Numbered from the stretch's first letter, positions 10,791-23,317 are shown. The stretch: DNA of 64,000 bases from Sycobia sp. Sy_11 (GCA_018907035.1 JACCIC010000003.1:4910001-4974000), one strand, 5' to 3'. The notes: generated from the letters alone by a model not told the origin. Made by a program: numbers and translations.

Positions 10791-12280
10791 TTACTGCTAG
10801 AAAAATTCAACGGACGCGATCCCCTTTCCACCCTCGCGCGGGCAACGTCCTTCATCGCGCATACGACAGCGATCAGGGCGCTCTCTGCTTCTTCGCTTAC
10901 TCATCGCGTACGCGCTCGCTTGTTTTTTTTGCACAGAGGTCGCGCGTCCTCGCGACCCTGAGGCGAACTGTATACATGTGGCCGAGCGCGCGCGCCGCAC
11001 GTGCACCGCGCCGCACAATGCGCGCCGGGCCTCAGTGTATAATAGCCTCGTTAATGGAAGCGCGCACGCGCTCCCCACAAATTGTACGGAGCGTCTTCTC
11101 GTGATCGCGCAAAGAGGCGGAAGTTGTTGTTTTTTTTTTTTTTTTCATTTTTTCTTTCTTTACTTCGCGTTATTGTTTCGCGGAGGCGAACGCCACGAGC
11201 GTCTGCGCCGACGTTCTCTTCCGCTCGAATTTTGCGGGCTATTGGCGAGGGACGCGCGCGCGCGCGCGCGTTATTGCAGGCCCCTCCGTCTATTTTGGAG
11301 AGTTTTCCGTAAAGGCGAAATGTGCGATTTTTTACTATATCTATATCTATAGACAAATGTGTGTCTGTCCGCGCGCGCGCGTAACTGAAATTCAACAGAA
11401 AAAAAGACTTTTGACGAAAGAGGCAGGGGAGCAACAATTTTATACAGAGCGTGCGCATATATAATTCAACACAAAATTTCTACATCCCTTTTTTCGAATT
11501 TGCATAGATTCTCAGCCCGCGCGCAACATCGCGCCGGGAAATTTTCGCACTCGTTGCCCGTTGGGCAAATTTAAATATATCCGCGCGAATCTAAATTAAA
11601 GTTATTTCCATACATGCGCGCACACTCAATAATATCGCCGACTCGGCAACGCGGAAAAACTGCAACTATTGAAAAATAATGCCGATAGCCATTATCTCGT
11701 TTGACGAGCGCGATCGATTGTTAAGAAATGCGTTGGGACGAAATGGAGGGAAGAAGACGAAGAAGAAGGAGAAAAAAAACACTGCCGGGCAAACATATGG
11801 AAGCGAGATAAAGCGCGAAATTTGCATGCGACTCCGATACTCCGCAATCTAAGACGTTTTAGCCGGCGCGATATCGCGAATCATAAACAGAATTAGTTTA
11901 AAAATAAATTGCCCGTGCTAATTTAACGCTATTTATTCCGCTCCCAAGTTATTCGCAACGTATTTGTCGAGCCCCGGTCGAACGTTTACGGGCTGTATTT
12001 ATAGCGAATCGCGCACGAGTTTAGAGCAAACGACGGCGTGGGCGGGGCGAGGCACGGCGCTCCAAATCCATGTCTCCGCTGCAAATTCTCGGGCCGTGGA
12101 AAAAAGTAAATCGTCCCCCTCCTCGAATACTTGCACTTATGATACGTCGTTCGATAAATTGTCGAAAAGACTCCCATGGTGAAATTGTAAGCCCCTGGAT
12201 ATTCAATATCGCTCCGACCGAGATCTTGCGGCAGCGAATAGAATTCAGTTCTTTCCGTAGCTCCGTGGCTATTTAAATTG
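10790..12280. other. GC/CpG-rich island
   Basis: CpG-rich, with a CACGTG site at 10998-11003, poly-T at 11127-11144, and (CG)9 at 11253-11270. Minus-strand frames of 93-135 codons are Arg/Ala-rich without a motif. GC falls gradually after 11.5 kb. Confidence 0.45.
11253..11270. repeat. (CG)9 tract
   Basis: Perfect 18-nt CG run, Z-DNA-prone. Several similar CGCGCG tracts occur in the islands. Confidence 0.9.
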
Positions 12281-12289
12281 AACAATTTT

Positions 12290-12840
12290 TATGAGTTGAA
12301 AACATTTTTTTTTTATTTTACTCGTAACGATATAAATTCAGCGTGATTATTTGCTTCAGATATGATGATTGTATGCTGCGATGATTGTAATTCCAAATCT
12401 GTTAAAGTAACCAAAGATAATGAATCAGAAATACGTGATGCATGAAAAGCAGCTTAGACATTAATGTATGTAGTCTTTATTTTGAATTATTTAGAATGTT
12501 CATGAATAACTCAGCTCTGGATGGATTTCACGAAAGTTTACTTAATATTGTAATATCTGCTTTATTCTCAAGCCATTTTAACGTTTCGAATGCACTTTCA
12601 GTGCTAACTTTTTTTCTCTATCGCCTTCTCTCCCGACCAAGATAAACTCGTTGGGTACTTTGTATTTTCTTTTTCGCCATTCCGTGTATTTTTACAAACT
12701 TTGCCACTAGATGCCGTATCCATAACTAGAAACACCTAAATACGTCGTAATACAGTAGAACAATTCGTAAGTTTCAGAACGTGTGCAAATTTCGAAATTT
12801 CCATGGAATAACAAATGCAGTTTGACGCCGATAGCGGACT
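12290..12840. other. AT-rich spacer
   Basis: No gene seen. The 67-codon frame at 12442-12645 has no recognisable feature. Confidence 0.4.
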
Positions 12841-12850
12841 TCGACGCGCA

Positions 12851-12894
12851 TTCGTATACGACTTGCCTTCAGGAGAAGGCAGGTCGTATGCGAA
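12851..12894. ncRNA. Long near-perfect hairpin, possible small-RNA precursor or foldback remnant
   Basis: Arms 12851-12870 and 12875-12894 are 20 nt each around a 4-nt AGGA loop. Eighteen positions are Watson-Crick and the two others are U-G wobbles if the + strand is transcribed. The stem does not extend into the flanks. It is shorter than a usual insect pre-miRNA (about 60 nt with a larger loop), so a canonical miRNA is unlikely. An endo-siRNA hairpin, a structured regulatory RNA or a transposon palindrome are alternatives. The fold is certain; a function is not. Confidence 0.35.
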
Positions 12895-13059
12895 CTGCAG
12901 AATGCAGAAAAGCAAACGCGAGCGTAACCAACATGCTGCAAAAGATTCGTTACTTTTTCACGTCTTCGATCATTCCAACTTATTCGTTATTTTGCACTGG
13001 AAAAATTCGAGGTTGGTTTGTGCACAATGTTCGGATTCTGTGATTGTTTTTTAACATTG

Positions 13060-14590
13060 TCCCAGAATGAGAGACCCGATTAAAAGTATTTTAATAAACG
13101 GCTGTTTTACGCTTTACACTAACTCTTAGGGGTTGGAAAACCGGGAATATACGAATGGGCTAGTTTGTTTTACCCCCCTCCCCACACATCCTATGATGTA
13201 TAAAAAGCAAGCATTCTAGATTTCTGACTAAAATCTCTCTAAAGAAGGCGGCGTCCCACATATTTGACGTTAGATCCATAAAAAACACAAAACCAAAAAA
13301 AAAAGAGATAATGAAAAACAAGCTCCGCTCGTAATCTAGTCTCGAACTTGCCAACGGCCAGCGGGATGAACCGTGAGAAGCCTCGGAGAGACGTAAACGG
13401 GTCTGCAAAAAAATAATTTCGCTGCGAAATATCATTCGAAAATAATCTCTCTCCCTCTGCCGAGAGCCTGAAAATAGAGATACTCCTTGGGAGGTTGGGG
13501 GGGGGGGGTGCGACGGAGATTCTGTTGATTCCTCGTCGTGCGCGTATAATATAGCTCTCGCTCCGAAGGCGCTTCGATGAGTCGCATCTATATATATGCA
13601 TATCATATGCATACATGCACACGAGCGCGCAAACGATACGGGTATAAGCGCGCTGTTTTTAACCGAGCAAACATCGGAGTCGCCTCACGTGACGCACTAA
13701 TATGAATTATCAAATTATGAAATTATGATTGTAATGTTGAAATTATGAATTATGAAATTATTAAAGAAATTCATAATCGAGCGTATTATCTGCGCTTGTG
13801 AGCGGCGCTCGCTGCGAGCTTATTCCAACGGGCCGATAAAGACTTTGCTATGTTTCAATTAAACTTATTTCGTTATTGTCATTTTTTTTATTTCACGCCG
13901 AATTCCTACATAAAAGCTTATATGGCGGGGAATCTTCGGTAAAAATTGACAGATACAGGCAATGTTCGCCAGACTCGTGCAGATACCGCGGTCTTCTAGA
14001 TAATTATGTGCGTATTTTCCTTAAAAAAATTGATTAAAATTGCGTGCGCAAGCAAATTTGTTAAAATCTCTCGTAATAATTGATCGTGACGCGCCGGCAA
14101 AACTTTTATCTATTTTCCTTTTTTTTTTCTAAAAAAAAATTTTATCAAATGCATTGGTTTATTTATAATAAGAAGCGCTGAAATTACCCGTTATAAATTT
14201 TATACGGTGTATTATAACTGACGATAATTGCAACGATCACGTGAATTATACAATCGCGCGGTTCGCTCTCTCTCCGCGAACGTGATATTGAAGAATGCGA
14301 TCGTGAAAAATAATTCGTGACGGTTCGGTTATTTTTAGCATGATAATCGTAATGTTTAGCGGGCGCTTATTACCATAAGCGACAAGAACACGTAAACGAT
14401 GTTTCACGTGCGCGATTCGTAAGCGTATAATTTTTCAGAAAAATAACATTCTAAATGTCCGAGAAAAATCATCCCAATCGATAAATATATATATTTTTTT
14501 CTACTCCGAAAATAAACATCTGGATACATCATTTTACATTTTACTATAAAAGCATGAATTATAGAAATCTAATTAGAAACTTTTCCAACG
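13060..14590. other. Mixed-composition spacer
   Basis: Contains a run of twelve G (13497-13508), a GAAATTAT-type low-complexity patch at 13700-13765, and CACGTG sites at 13686-13691, 14238-14243 and 14405-14410. The 127- and 150-codon minus-strand frames at 13160-13622 overlap each other in different frames and have no domain, so they are not called. Confidence 0.4.
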
Positions 14591-14954
14591 TCCTATATAC
14601 GTACGTATATCTCTGTACGTAGAATACTTGCAATACGCGATCGACAACTCAGACAGAAGAGAGAGAGAGAGAAAAAAGCCGCTATTCCTTCATTAACGGT
14701 TCGTTGCCCCTTAAGCATGAACTCGCAGTTACGTACGAAGGCATCGGCGTCGCGTCGCGTCGCGTCGGGGATAACAATCGAGTCGCCGAAGAAGGCACGC
14801 AGGACCGGAGACGATCGCATGCCGGCCTAATAAAGCCGCGCAAGGTGTGCGCTGTATGCGCCATGAGAGGAAAAGAAGCGCGCGCGCGCGCGCAGGCCAG
14901 CGAACGAGGCGGGCGTCGACGCGACGCGTAGTGTATATTAATAGTATGCGCATG

Positions 14955-14955
<1 letters not shown>

Positions 14956-14996
<41 letters not shown>
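14956..14996. repeat. (TA)20 microsatellite inside GC island
   Basis: Perfect 41-nt run with CpG-rich DNA on both sides. Confidence 0.95.
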
Positions 14997-14999
<3 letters not shown>

Positions 15000-15154
15000 T
15001 GCGGGTGCGTGTGTATATACTCTGATTATCGCGTGGCAACGTCGTCATAAGCGACGTGAGGAAGCTACATATATATAAACAAGTCCGCGGGATAATATAT
15101 CTCCTGTCAACGATGTGCGCCGCAGGTGGAAGGAACCTGCATCGGTAGACGAGC

Positions 15155-15183
15155 CTGCTGCTGCTGCTGCTGCTGCTGCTGCT
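15155..15183. repeat. (CTG)9 trinucleotide repeat
   Basis: A 29-nt CTG run. CTG/CAG repeats in animals are often coding (poly-Gln, -Ala, -Ser or -Leu), but the flanking frames are not convincingly exonic. Confidence 0.9.
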
Positions 15184-16726
15184 ACCGATACCAACGATGC
15201 TCCGCGTGCACAGGCGCGGCTTATCGGGCAAAACGAGATAACGCCTATACTGTAGTAGCCGTATTCGCTGCGAGCGTACGCGCGCGAATATGCTTTTATG
15301 AAAAATGTCGAATGGAACGAGATGTATGCGATGTTAGATGATTTTTGGGATTTTTTTTTCGTAAGTACGATTTTTTAGATCTTGGTTAATGAACAGCGAG
15401 AAGATACAGTTCGTGATCCTGTTGTCGAGAATTACGTGGCTCCAATTCATTTGGAGATCCAGAGTTTCGTTTCTATCCTTCATTTGTTCCAGGCGCTCGT
15501 TAAATAAATTATATTAGTTAGATAACGTGCAATTTAGTACCGAAATTCACTCATTTCTATGAATAATACAGAGGATTAATAATTCTCTCGACTCGATGAC
15601 AATACAGAAGTCACGTGCTTTTTAATTAAATAGAAAAAAATAATATTAGAGTCAGGGAGAGTAGTTCTAGTAATTAAATCTATTAAAATAATCTAATACT
15701 GCGTTTCCCAATATATTTAAATTTTAGTTTAAATCTAATTTGATTCATATGTAACAATATTTTTGATCAGTGCCAGATTCAGCTATAGAGAGGTCCTACG
15801 TAGAATATAGAAAATGTTTTGTTTAATTATAAATTATTTATCGTAACTGCTATTGTCATGATACTATTGATTTGCAAGTCTATCAAAATTAAACTTATTT
15901 ATTGAATTTCAAAATTTGTTGAAAAATACCTTATTTACGCTATTTCTTTTAGAAAATTAATTAATTGTTTCAATAACAAAAAAGTATTTCTTAAAAAGTT
16001 GCTTTCAACCCTTATGACAGAAATACTCTCGGGCCGATCCTATAACCTAGATACTCCAAACCTTTTTTTTTATTATTCTTATGAACCTCAAAAAGCATCC
16101 TTTGCTGGTACACTTTGTCCACATTAATACCAAATAAATTTTTGGAACAATGCAACTATTAGGAAGAATTTCCTAAAATTATTTTCGAAGAATTACTCTT
16201 TTTTTCATTTTTATCATTAGTAATACGATCTTTTATACATTCTTTAAAATGCATAATTTGTGCTTGTAAATTATTTATATAATTTATTTATTCTGGTAAT
16301 TTCTCTTCAATATTACCCTTCTGAAGCTTGGTAATGTTGGACCAATGTTTTCTAGTTTCTTCAAAAAATAAATTAGAAAATTGTCTTAAAAAATAAGAAT
16401 TACTATCATATTTCATTGTTGAATATTATTAGTTGCTTTGATTAATATGCCTGCTGAAAGGATCTCGAAGTCTAATAAAGACTTTTTAAATTAAGAATTA
16501 TTATGCATAATTTTTAATTTTACTTGTGACAAAAAAAAAATAAAAATCCCTGTCTATCATTAATGGAAGCCTTCTACTGATGGTTTACTTATATGTATGC
16601 CTAGTCTCTGTGTTTCTTTAATCCAGTCCAAGTTCTTTTATTGCTCCGAATTTATGTGAAATTCATATTTAACTTAGAATCGTTGTAAATATACAAAAAT
16701 TGGCAATTATTTATTTATTTACTTAC

Positions 16727-16771
16727 AGGAGATAGGGGCTACTCATCATAACCGTAATACCGTGGACTCAC
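16727..16771 (-). other. Candidate recursive splice site with 45-nt RS-exon
   Basis: Read on the minus strand, TTTGTTTACAG (acceptor AG at 16773-16772) is followed directly by GTGAGT at 16771-16766. Forty-five bases on is a consensus donor, CCT|GTAAGT (GT at 16726-16725). An acceptor fused to a donor, with a second donor shortly downstream, is the layout of recursive (ratchet) splice sites in long insect introns. All three frames of the 45 nt contain stops on this strand, as expected for a skipped RS-exon. The polypyrimidine tract is only moderate. Competing reading: on the + strand the same DNA is an open 45-nt microexon (next entry). Confidence 0.35.
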
Positions 16772-16773
16772 CT
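16729..16773 (+). CDS. Alternative reading: 45-nt in-frame microexon
   Basis: On the + strand the segment follows a T-rich acceptor (TTTACTTACAG, AG at 16727-16728) and ends at CCT|GTAAAC. The first frame is fully open for 15 codons (EIGATHHNRNTVDSP) and a multiple of three; the other two frames have stops. It would be an internal phase-0 microexon of a long-intron gene whose other exons lie outside the window. The donor is weaker than the minus-strand one. I do not recognise the peptide. Confidence 0.2.
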
Positions 16774-17110
16774 GTAAACAAATTATAATAAAAATTATCA
16801 TAACGTTTACACAATAGTGTGGAAAAATCCTTGTATCTGTATATATATGTTATATATAAGTAGTTTTAAAAATAAATCTTGGTTAGGCACTCTTATCAAT
16901 TGTATTTAAATACCACATGTAGTCAAAAACATTGATTTTTAAGTAAAACAAATTTACACGTTAAAATTTCTTATATCTGACTAATTTACAAAAAAAATAT
17001 GATAGGCAATAGGTAAACGTGCGTTATACGTTTCACTTATTTGTTCTTCCTAATGCACATATTAGAATGCCTGTATGTGAATGTGTCATGATACTCGCCC
17101 TATTCGATGT

Positions 17111-17147
17111 ATGCGCGCGCGCATGTGTGTGTGTGTGTGTGTGTGTG
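17111..17147. repeat. ATGCGCGCGCGC/(TG)12 alternating tract
   Basis: A GC alternation joins directly to 24 nt of TG, giving a continuous purine-pyrimidine alternation that is Z-DNA-prone. Confidence 0.85.
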
Positions 17148-17251
17148 ATAGTGTTGAAACGTGCTCGCGCAACGCAATATTTATCCAATTGAGATCGACA
17201 CGCAATTTCCCAATCGATATATTTCAGTATCCGATATAAATTAATCGGCAC

Positions 17252-17312
17252 TATACATACATACATACATACATACATAAATACATACATACATACATCA
17301 TACATACATATA
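17252..17312. repeat. (CATA)n tetranucleotide repeat, imperfect
   Basis: Around fourteen CATA units with two interruptions (AAATA near 17279 and TCATA near 17299). Confidence 0.9.
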
Positions 17313-17511
17313 TATGAACATATACATATACGTATAATAAAAGCAAAGCTAGGTTTCAATTGTACGACTATAAACTGATGGGAAAGGGAGAGTGATGCAA
17401 TTAAATTATTACCAACTTAACCTGAATAACGGATACCGGAATAAAACGCAGCTATAGTCCCTTTATAGACATGTGTATGGTGACTGAAACGTTACGTGTG
17501 CATATATATAA

Positions 17512-17538
17512 AGAGAGAGAGAGAAAGAGAGAGAGAGA
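17512..17538. repeat. (GA)n microsatellite
   Basis: A 27-nt GA run with one AA interruption. Confidence 0.9.
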
Positions 17539-17875
17539 CCGCAAAAATCTCAAATGGGTAGAGATTTGCATAATATACTGCACCGATGCACTCGTGCGAC
17601 CTCGACGTGTATTCGTTACATTGTATTAATAAAGAACAATCATCGAGATAAACCGCCGGGATCATTGTTGTTATACATCAGGTGCAATGCGCGCGCGTGC
17701 TCGATGCGAGTCCGATGAAATTGATTCGATCCGCTTTTATCGCTCTCTATATAATATACTCGCGCAAGTTTAATATTATAACGATTTTCTTATAAATGCA
17801 TTAGCTCTGCGCGAAGTCGCCGATGTTTTTTTTCTCTTTTTTTTTGTTACAGCATGCGGCTTTCCCGATCTTATA

Positions 17876-17878
<3 letters not shown>

Positions 17879-17927
<49 letters not shown>
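17879..17927. repeat. (TA)24 microsatellite
   Basis: Perfect 49-nt run at the edge of the 17-kb island. Confidence 0.95.
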
Positions 17928-17929
<2 letters not shown>

Positions 17930-20772
17930 GGCGAAGCGTGCTGCTATCGTTCTAATGTTGTAATTTGTCGACCTGAATGTTCTCCCATATAGCTTTTCTT
18001 CGTAGTACGAATATAGTATACATATATGTCATTAGTGTATACCCGGATCGAGGTGTAGATCTTCCGATAGCTATTAGCTATTAATTGGGATTAACATTAA
18101 TTTAGCTTTGAAGGTCGCCGATAGCCGTATTCTTCGACTTTTTTTTTTTTTTTTTCGTAACCAAAGAAATAGTCTATTAGCTGAATTTTACTCAATGATC
18201 ATACTATTTCTAAAAGCATTTATGTAGAATAATTATATATGTGAATTCTTTTCATCGTATTTTTATGCTAGCATTTTAAACGGGAATTTTTCATTTTATT
18301 TAAACAATATTTCAACATTGTAAATACATTACGGAATTGTTGAGTTTATCCAAAAATTACAAGTTTTTAACAGACATTTCATTCAAAATTTCAAATCTTT
18401 TAAAAACTTTTTTATTTACTTTTATTGTGAATTCCTTTTAAATAGCGCACTTTAGAGCCCGAACATCATGAAATGCACTTTCACTCGACCCGTTAACCTT
18501 TGCAATACATTGTGCTATGGAGAACAATAAACTAATATTTCAAGATTGGCGAATTTTAATTTATCAATACTCAAAATACTCTCGTAAGGAAAAACTTGCT
18601 AAAAAATTTCAACGTCTAGTCTCAAGACGTCTGTCCAAACGTGGCCTGTTACTACTAATAATGTAATGGTGGCCAGTCTCACTGCAAAGCCCCGCATTGC
18701 AATATTATTAGAGGGAAAAATAGACTTTCGTAATTTAAAAATTCGCGCATCAATAAATTGTTTTAAAATGGTAGTCGGTGTGCCTGTATATTGAAGATAA
18801 AGGGTTCGTATTGCATTTTGGCTTCTTGGCGTAAAAAAAAAATTTTAATTCTGTTTCATTATGAAAACCTTGTAAACGCGATAAAAAGATTATATGACAA
18901 AAGTAATGTAATAATTCGATACTCATGGCAATAATATCATTTGCAAGATTTAAATAAAAATAAGAATAAAAAGCGGAAAATAAAATAAAATCAACTGTTG
19001 CACTACTTACTATTTATTTTCTTACTCTAAAAGTTGGTTACAATTCAACAACTATTGGCACTATATAAAATTTTTCTTTTTTAGTTAATACTATTAAAAA
19101 AAATCAAATTAATAATGCCAGTAATATTGATTTTATTAGTAAAATTAATATTCGAGTTCAATTCATTTTAAAAATTGAAGTAAACTTGAACAAAAAATTA
19201 AACTCGCCTATTGATATACGCATAAAAATACCAAAATTACTGCGTAATAATAAAAACATGTGAAGTGCTCGAAAAAATACTCTGACTATCACCTGTTTTC
19301 ACCCTGCACATATATAGTTAAGCAGAACAAAAGCTGAGTTTTTAACGTATCAGATGTAAGCTTTGGAGTTGTGCTCGCACATTTCTCTCGTGAAAAATAC
19401 TAAAACAGAATCATTGTTCTTATTTCCAGGAGATTTTTCCCATACTTTTATTTAATTTTTACTTTTTTTAATCAATTATAAAAATTTTCATGCAGTATCT
19501 ATTATTAATACAAAGTTCAATCACAACTTTCGTATAATTATTATATAAAATAAAATTCTTATTACATGATTACCATAGGCTGATGGTAATTTTTTAACAT
19601 TATAAATGTAACAAAGATCTAATACAATTAAAATTTGAAAAAGGTAACGATAGTTAAGCTAATAACAATATAAAATACAGTGAAGCTAATAACGATATCA
19701 AATATTTAATATATATTTAATACAATTATAATTTATCATGTTACGTATTGAACAAGTGTCAAAATTAATTTTAAAATGAAATATTCTAATTGAATCAGAA
19801 TTTACTATTTTTACTTTTTGAGTTGTTTATAATCAAAAAAAAATTGAACATCGGTAATATTAAAAAAAATATCGTTCGAACCAGCTCTTCTCTCGACAAA
19901 AATATCAATGACTAAAGGAAGTTCTAGAATAATACAAATGATATCTATAAATTAAAAAAAAGCATTTATTTGTTTAGGAACCGATTTTCTTAGAGTCGTA
20001 TTTTTCTAGTTTGTATGGCCTAATATTTTTACTTAAAACGTATTTTAAACTTACTGAAAAACACAAAGAACACCTGATGTATGCATAATTGATTATGATG
20101 TAAATCCATGTAAAAAAAAATACTACAATTTTCCGAACGACTATTTAAAAGTAATGTATCTATGCAACAGAAATCTGATATTAATAAAAATATTGTCCAT
20201 AAATAGTTTAAAATAGAAAAGATTCCATGACCTGGATGCACATTAATATATTATAGAAAAAATAATAGTGACATATATAGTTTTACTTTGTATTATGGAA
20301 GGAGATGCACTAATTTTGAATGTAGATTCATTTATTCATCGTGACATTACTCAATAGTCATAAAACAGGATAAAACAGATTTTTTCAATACATTGTACTG
20401 TAGATTTCCATACTCTAGCATCGTGATAGCTTTACGTAAACGTGTTTTTCCTAAATAAGTCTGAATGGATTAAATAAATGCGAAGAAAAATAAGAATTAT
20501 TTTGAAGAAAAATACATAGAAAAACTCTTATTATTTACTGAATTTACGCGTATTCTTCATAATTATTACATTAAATCCCTTGAAATGTTTTTGGTAACTT
20601 GACATTGGATTTACCTATCCAGCATTAAATGATTGAAAACAAGACTAGGTAACTAAAAAAGCCAATATTGGAAACTCATAAATAGATAATTATACCACTA
20701 AATAAAATAAAAGGAAACCTTCAATAATTATTTTTGAATATCAAAATAAATTTAAACTAAATTAAAATGAAT

Positions 20773-20857
20773 TTCAGAATTTCCAGGTATAAAATTTAAT
20801 GATAAAACGAAGTTCTGAATTACCAGGTATACAAATTCAACGATAAAAGGAAATTCT
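20773..20857. repeat. Two-copy tandem repeat of about 40 bp
   Basis: Segments starting at 20773 and 20813 align over 40-41 nt (TTCxGAATTxCCAGGTATA, then AATTxAAxGATAAAA). They have several substitutions, so the duplication is not recent. Confidence 0.7.
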
Positions 20858-20954
20858 GTTAAAACACTAAATAAAGTGGAATCGATGTTCATAAATATTT
20901 TGTAATCTAGACCCCCTTAAACACACAGGTATCACTTATTTAACTTTATATATT

Positions 20955-20958
<4 letters not shown>

Positions 20959-21003
<45 letters not shown>
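20959..21003. repeat. (TA)22 microsatellite
   Basis: Perfect 45-nt run in the AT-rich desert. Confidence 0.95.
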
Positions 21004-21005
<2 letters not shown>

Positions 21006-21511
21006 CTTTTTAAACATATAAGTAGTACTTATTATCAAATTTCGTTATTAATTACGATAGTTCTCTCTATAAAATAAAAATTATATTTTTTTACTTAATC
21101 GAACACAAAGTATACAATTTCATTAAAAAAAGGAAACAGCGGTATAAGAGTGAAAAGCACACTTTTTATTAATATATTAAATATTGTTCCAGTAATTATA
21201 AAATAATATAAAAATATTTACAATAGACTAGAAATATCTATTGAAATAATTGTGAGTTAGTTAGCCTCATAAATAGAATTATTTGACAAATATCGCTAAC
21301 TTCTGCGAAAAAATAAGTACAGATAGACAATATACATTAAATAAAGGCTTTTTTATTTATTTACAATGTATTGCATATTATTCTACTATAAAGAAATCCA
21401 AATATTATTCCTCCTTATACTAATATATTAAACAAAATTCAGTCTAATAAAGAAATATAACAAAGTAAAGTAAAAAAAACAAACAAAGTAAAAAAACAAA
21501 TATAACAAATA

Positions 21512-21513
<2 letters not shown>

Positions 21514-21570
<57 letters not shown>

Positions 21571-21580
21571 CGTGTGTGTG
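21514..21580. repeat. (GT)33 microsatellite
   Basis: A 67-nt GT run interrupted only by two GC steps near 21567-21571. It is the longest isolated GT tract in the desert. Confidence 0.95.
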
Positions 21581-22784
21581 TTTAAATGCTTCTTGTAAAC
21601 TGATATTTAGGAATATTAACTATTAAACATTTATAAAATCGATCAGCTCAGCTTTATCTAATGAGCTAGTATTTCAAAAACCGTAAAAACTTAGTTGCAC
21701 ATCTTATAACAACTGATAAAAATGAATTATCAATTATACCTAGAAAATATTGCTCATTGATCGAAGTATAGACTCGTATATACTTGTTCTTTTTAGTGTC
21801 TTGTATACGAAACTCATCAACAAAATTGATGTATTACGTGAGGCTTTTCAAGTATACTAATCCCAAATATCTTCTTTTACTAAGATATCGCATTTAATAT
21901 TTTCAATTTTATCAATTCTACAATATTCAAAAATTTACTAAAGAACTATTACATATGTTACATCAAATTACCGAGTCGATATTCTGAATTTGGTATTTGT
22001 GGGTACAAGGGTTTTGAATTTTTGTATTTGATAAATTATTGGAATGATGATTTGATAAACCAGAATATTGGAAAATACAATGCTTCAGCAAACAAAGATT
22101 TTTGAATTAAATCAACGGCATTTTTTAATGTCGCGTATGCCGCTTATGCAGTTTTTCGATAAAAAAAATTATTGAAAACTGAATAACAACAAAAATGTTG
22201 ATTTTACTTTGTTAATAGAAGCTAAAATTTTTGCGAAACGGTTAGGAGTAGAAGAAAAATCCATTATATAAAGATTTGTTTTTGCAAGATTTGTTCTAAT
22301 TCAGCGCAATAATATTACTTGGATGGCCTATCATAAATAGAAAGTTGAAAATAGCGTTTTGGAAAATGTTTCTATAATTCGCAATGTAAAAATTGTTCAA
22401 TGCTTATGATGACGATGTATTGACAGAATCACCATCCCATAATTGCTTTGTAAAATTTTATTTTTAAACTAAATCACGTTCTTATAACCACATTTAATAA
22501 AACCAGCTGAAACCGATGAAGATAAAACAAACGCATCGACCGATACAAATCGCTCAACAATATCTAAGTAAAGATAAATGAGAAATTCAATGTACCGAAT
22601 TCCATCATTGACGTTCACGCGAAAGACCTTGGCATAATATTAAAACTCCACAAGTAGAAAATTGTCTTTGATTAATGCCAGGAAGAAAAATAAGTAAATA
22701 AATAAATACGAAACAAAAACATTCGGTACTGAGATGTCGATGATTCGATTTTATTTGATCTTTAGTCACCCCTCCCTACACCCA

Positions 22785-22815
22785 TATAAAAGCATACAAA
22801 CTTTTCGGTCAATGC
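22785..22815 (+). promoter_or_regulatory. Candidate core promoter: TATAAAAG plus TCAATG
   Basis: TATAAAAG at 22785-22792 is followed by TCAATG at 22809-22814. This is close to, but not exactly, the insect initiator TCAKTY, with the A about 26 nt from the first T of the TATA. It sits where AT-rich desert meets the CpG-rich island, which suits a transcription start directed to the right. Confidence 0.35.
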
Positions 22816-23292
22816 GCCGAAGCTTTTTTTCACGTACACATCGGATCCCTTCGCATGTACACACGTACTAGTCGTCCAACTGCATCGATCGAGTCGCCGC
22901 GCCGAAAAAGAGAAGAAGAAAAAAACAGCTCGCTGTTACTTCAAACCTCGATTACAGCGACGAAATTTCATCAGCTTCTTTCCCGCTCGCGTATCGGCGC
23001 GCGCAAAAAGGCAAGAAAGTCGAGCGCGCGGAGGCGCAAAAATCTCCATTGGCATTCTCCGAGCGTTAAATAGTCCGCGCACAGGCGCGGAGTTACGGCC
23101 GGAGACGGGGAGAAATAAAAAACAACCAAGAAGAAAGAGAAAAAGGCGGGAGAGGCACGCCGCGCCGGCATTGCAAAATCTCTCACGCCACATCGGGGAG
23201 TCGGCGGCGTCGACGTCCCGCCGATGGACTCGCCGCGCGAGTGCCCGAAGCCGAGGTGCGAGGCGCGACGGGTATTACACAAACACACACAA

Positions 23293-23317
23293 ATATATAT
23301 ATATATATATATATATA
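23293..23317. repeat. (TA)12 microsatellite inside GC island
   Basis: A 25-nt TA run preceded by a short CA run at 23280-23290, within CpG-rich DNA. Confidence 0.95.

Larger units (their letters stand above)
14590..15340. other. GC/CpG-rich island with TA and CTG repeats
   Basis: CpG-rich sequence on both sides of a long TA run, with a GCGCGC run at 14879-14893 and a CTG repeat at 15155-15183. The minus-strand frame through the CTG run reads poly-Ser. No exon boundaries could be supported. Confidence 0.45.
15341..17030. other. AT-rich spacer holding a splice-like 45-bp segment
   Basis: AT-rich with poly-A/T runs and a CACGTG at 15612-15617. No open frame of note; the only structured item is the segment at 16727-16773. 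Confidence 0.45.
17030..17870. other. Mixed island with GT, CATA and GA repeats
   Basis: Moderately GC-rich with CGCGCG patches and three microsatellites. The 108-codon minus-strand frame at 17359-17033 reads through them. Confidence 0.4.
17950..22770. other. AT-rich desert
   Basis: About 4.8 kb with dense stops. A slightly more complex patch at 18440-18800 has no readable frame or repeat ends. Small items: poly-T at 18139-18155, a two-copy tandem repeat at 20773-20857, and TA and TG runs (listed). The 70-codon frame at 20241-20029 minus has no recognisable domain. Confidence 0.5.

Noticed and set aside
17252..17312. Regular CATA units as a CRISPR-like or minisatellite array
   Set aside because: The unit is a 4-nt microsatellite with no spacers. 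No CRISPR repeats occur anywhere in the window.
18490..18520. TTAACCTTTGCAATACATTG as a second piggyBac-like end
   Set aside because: It begins like the 51.9-kb terminus, but I found no matching inverted end followed by TTAA nearby, and similarity stops after nine bases.
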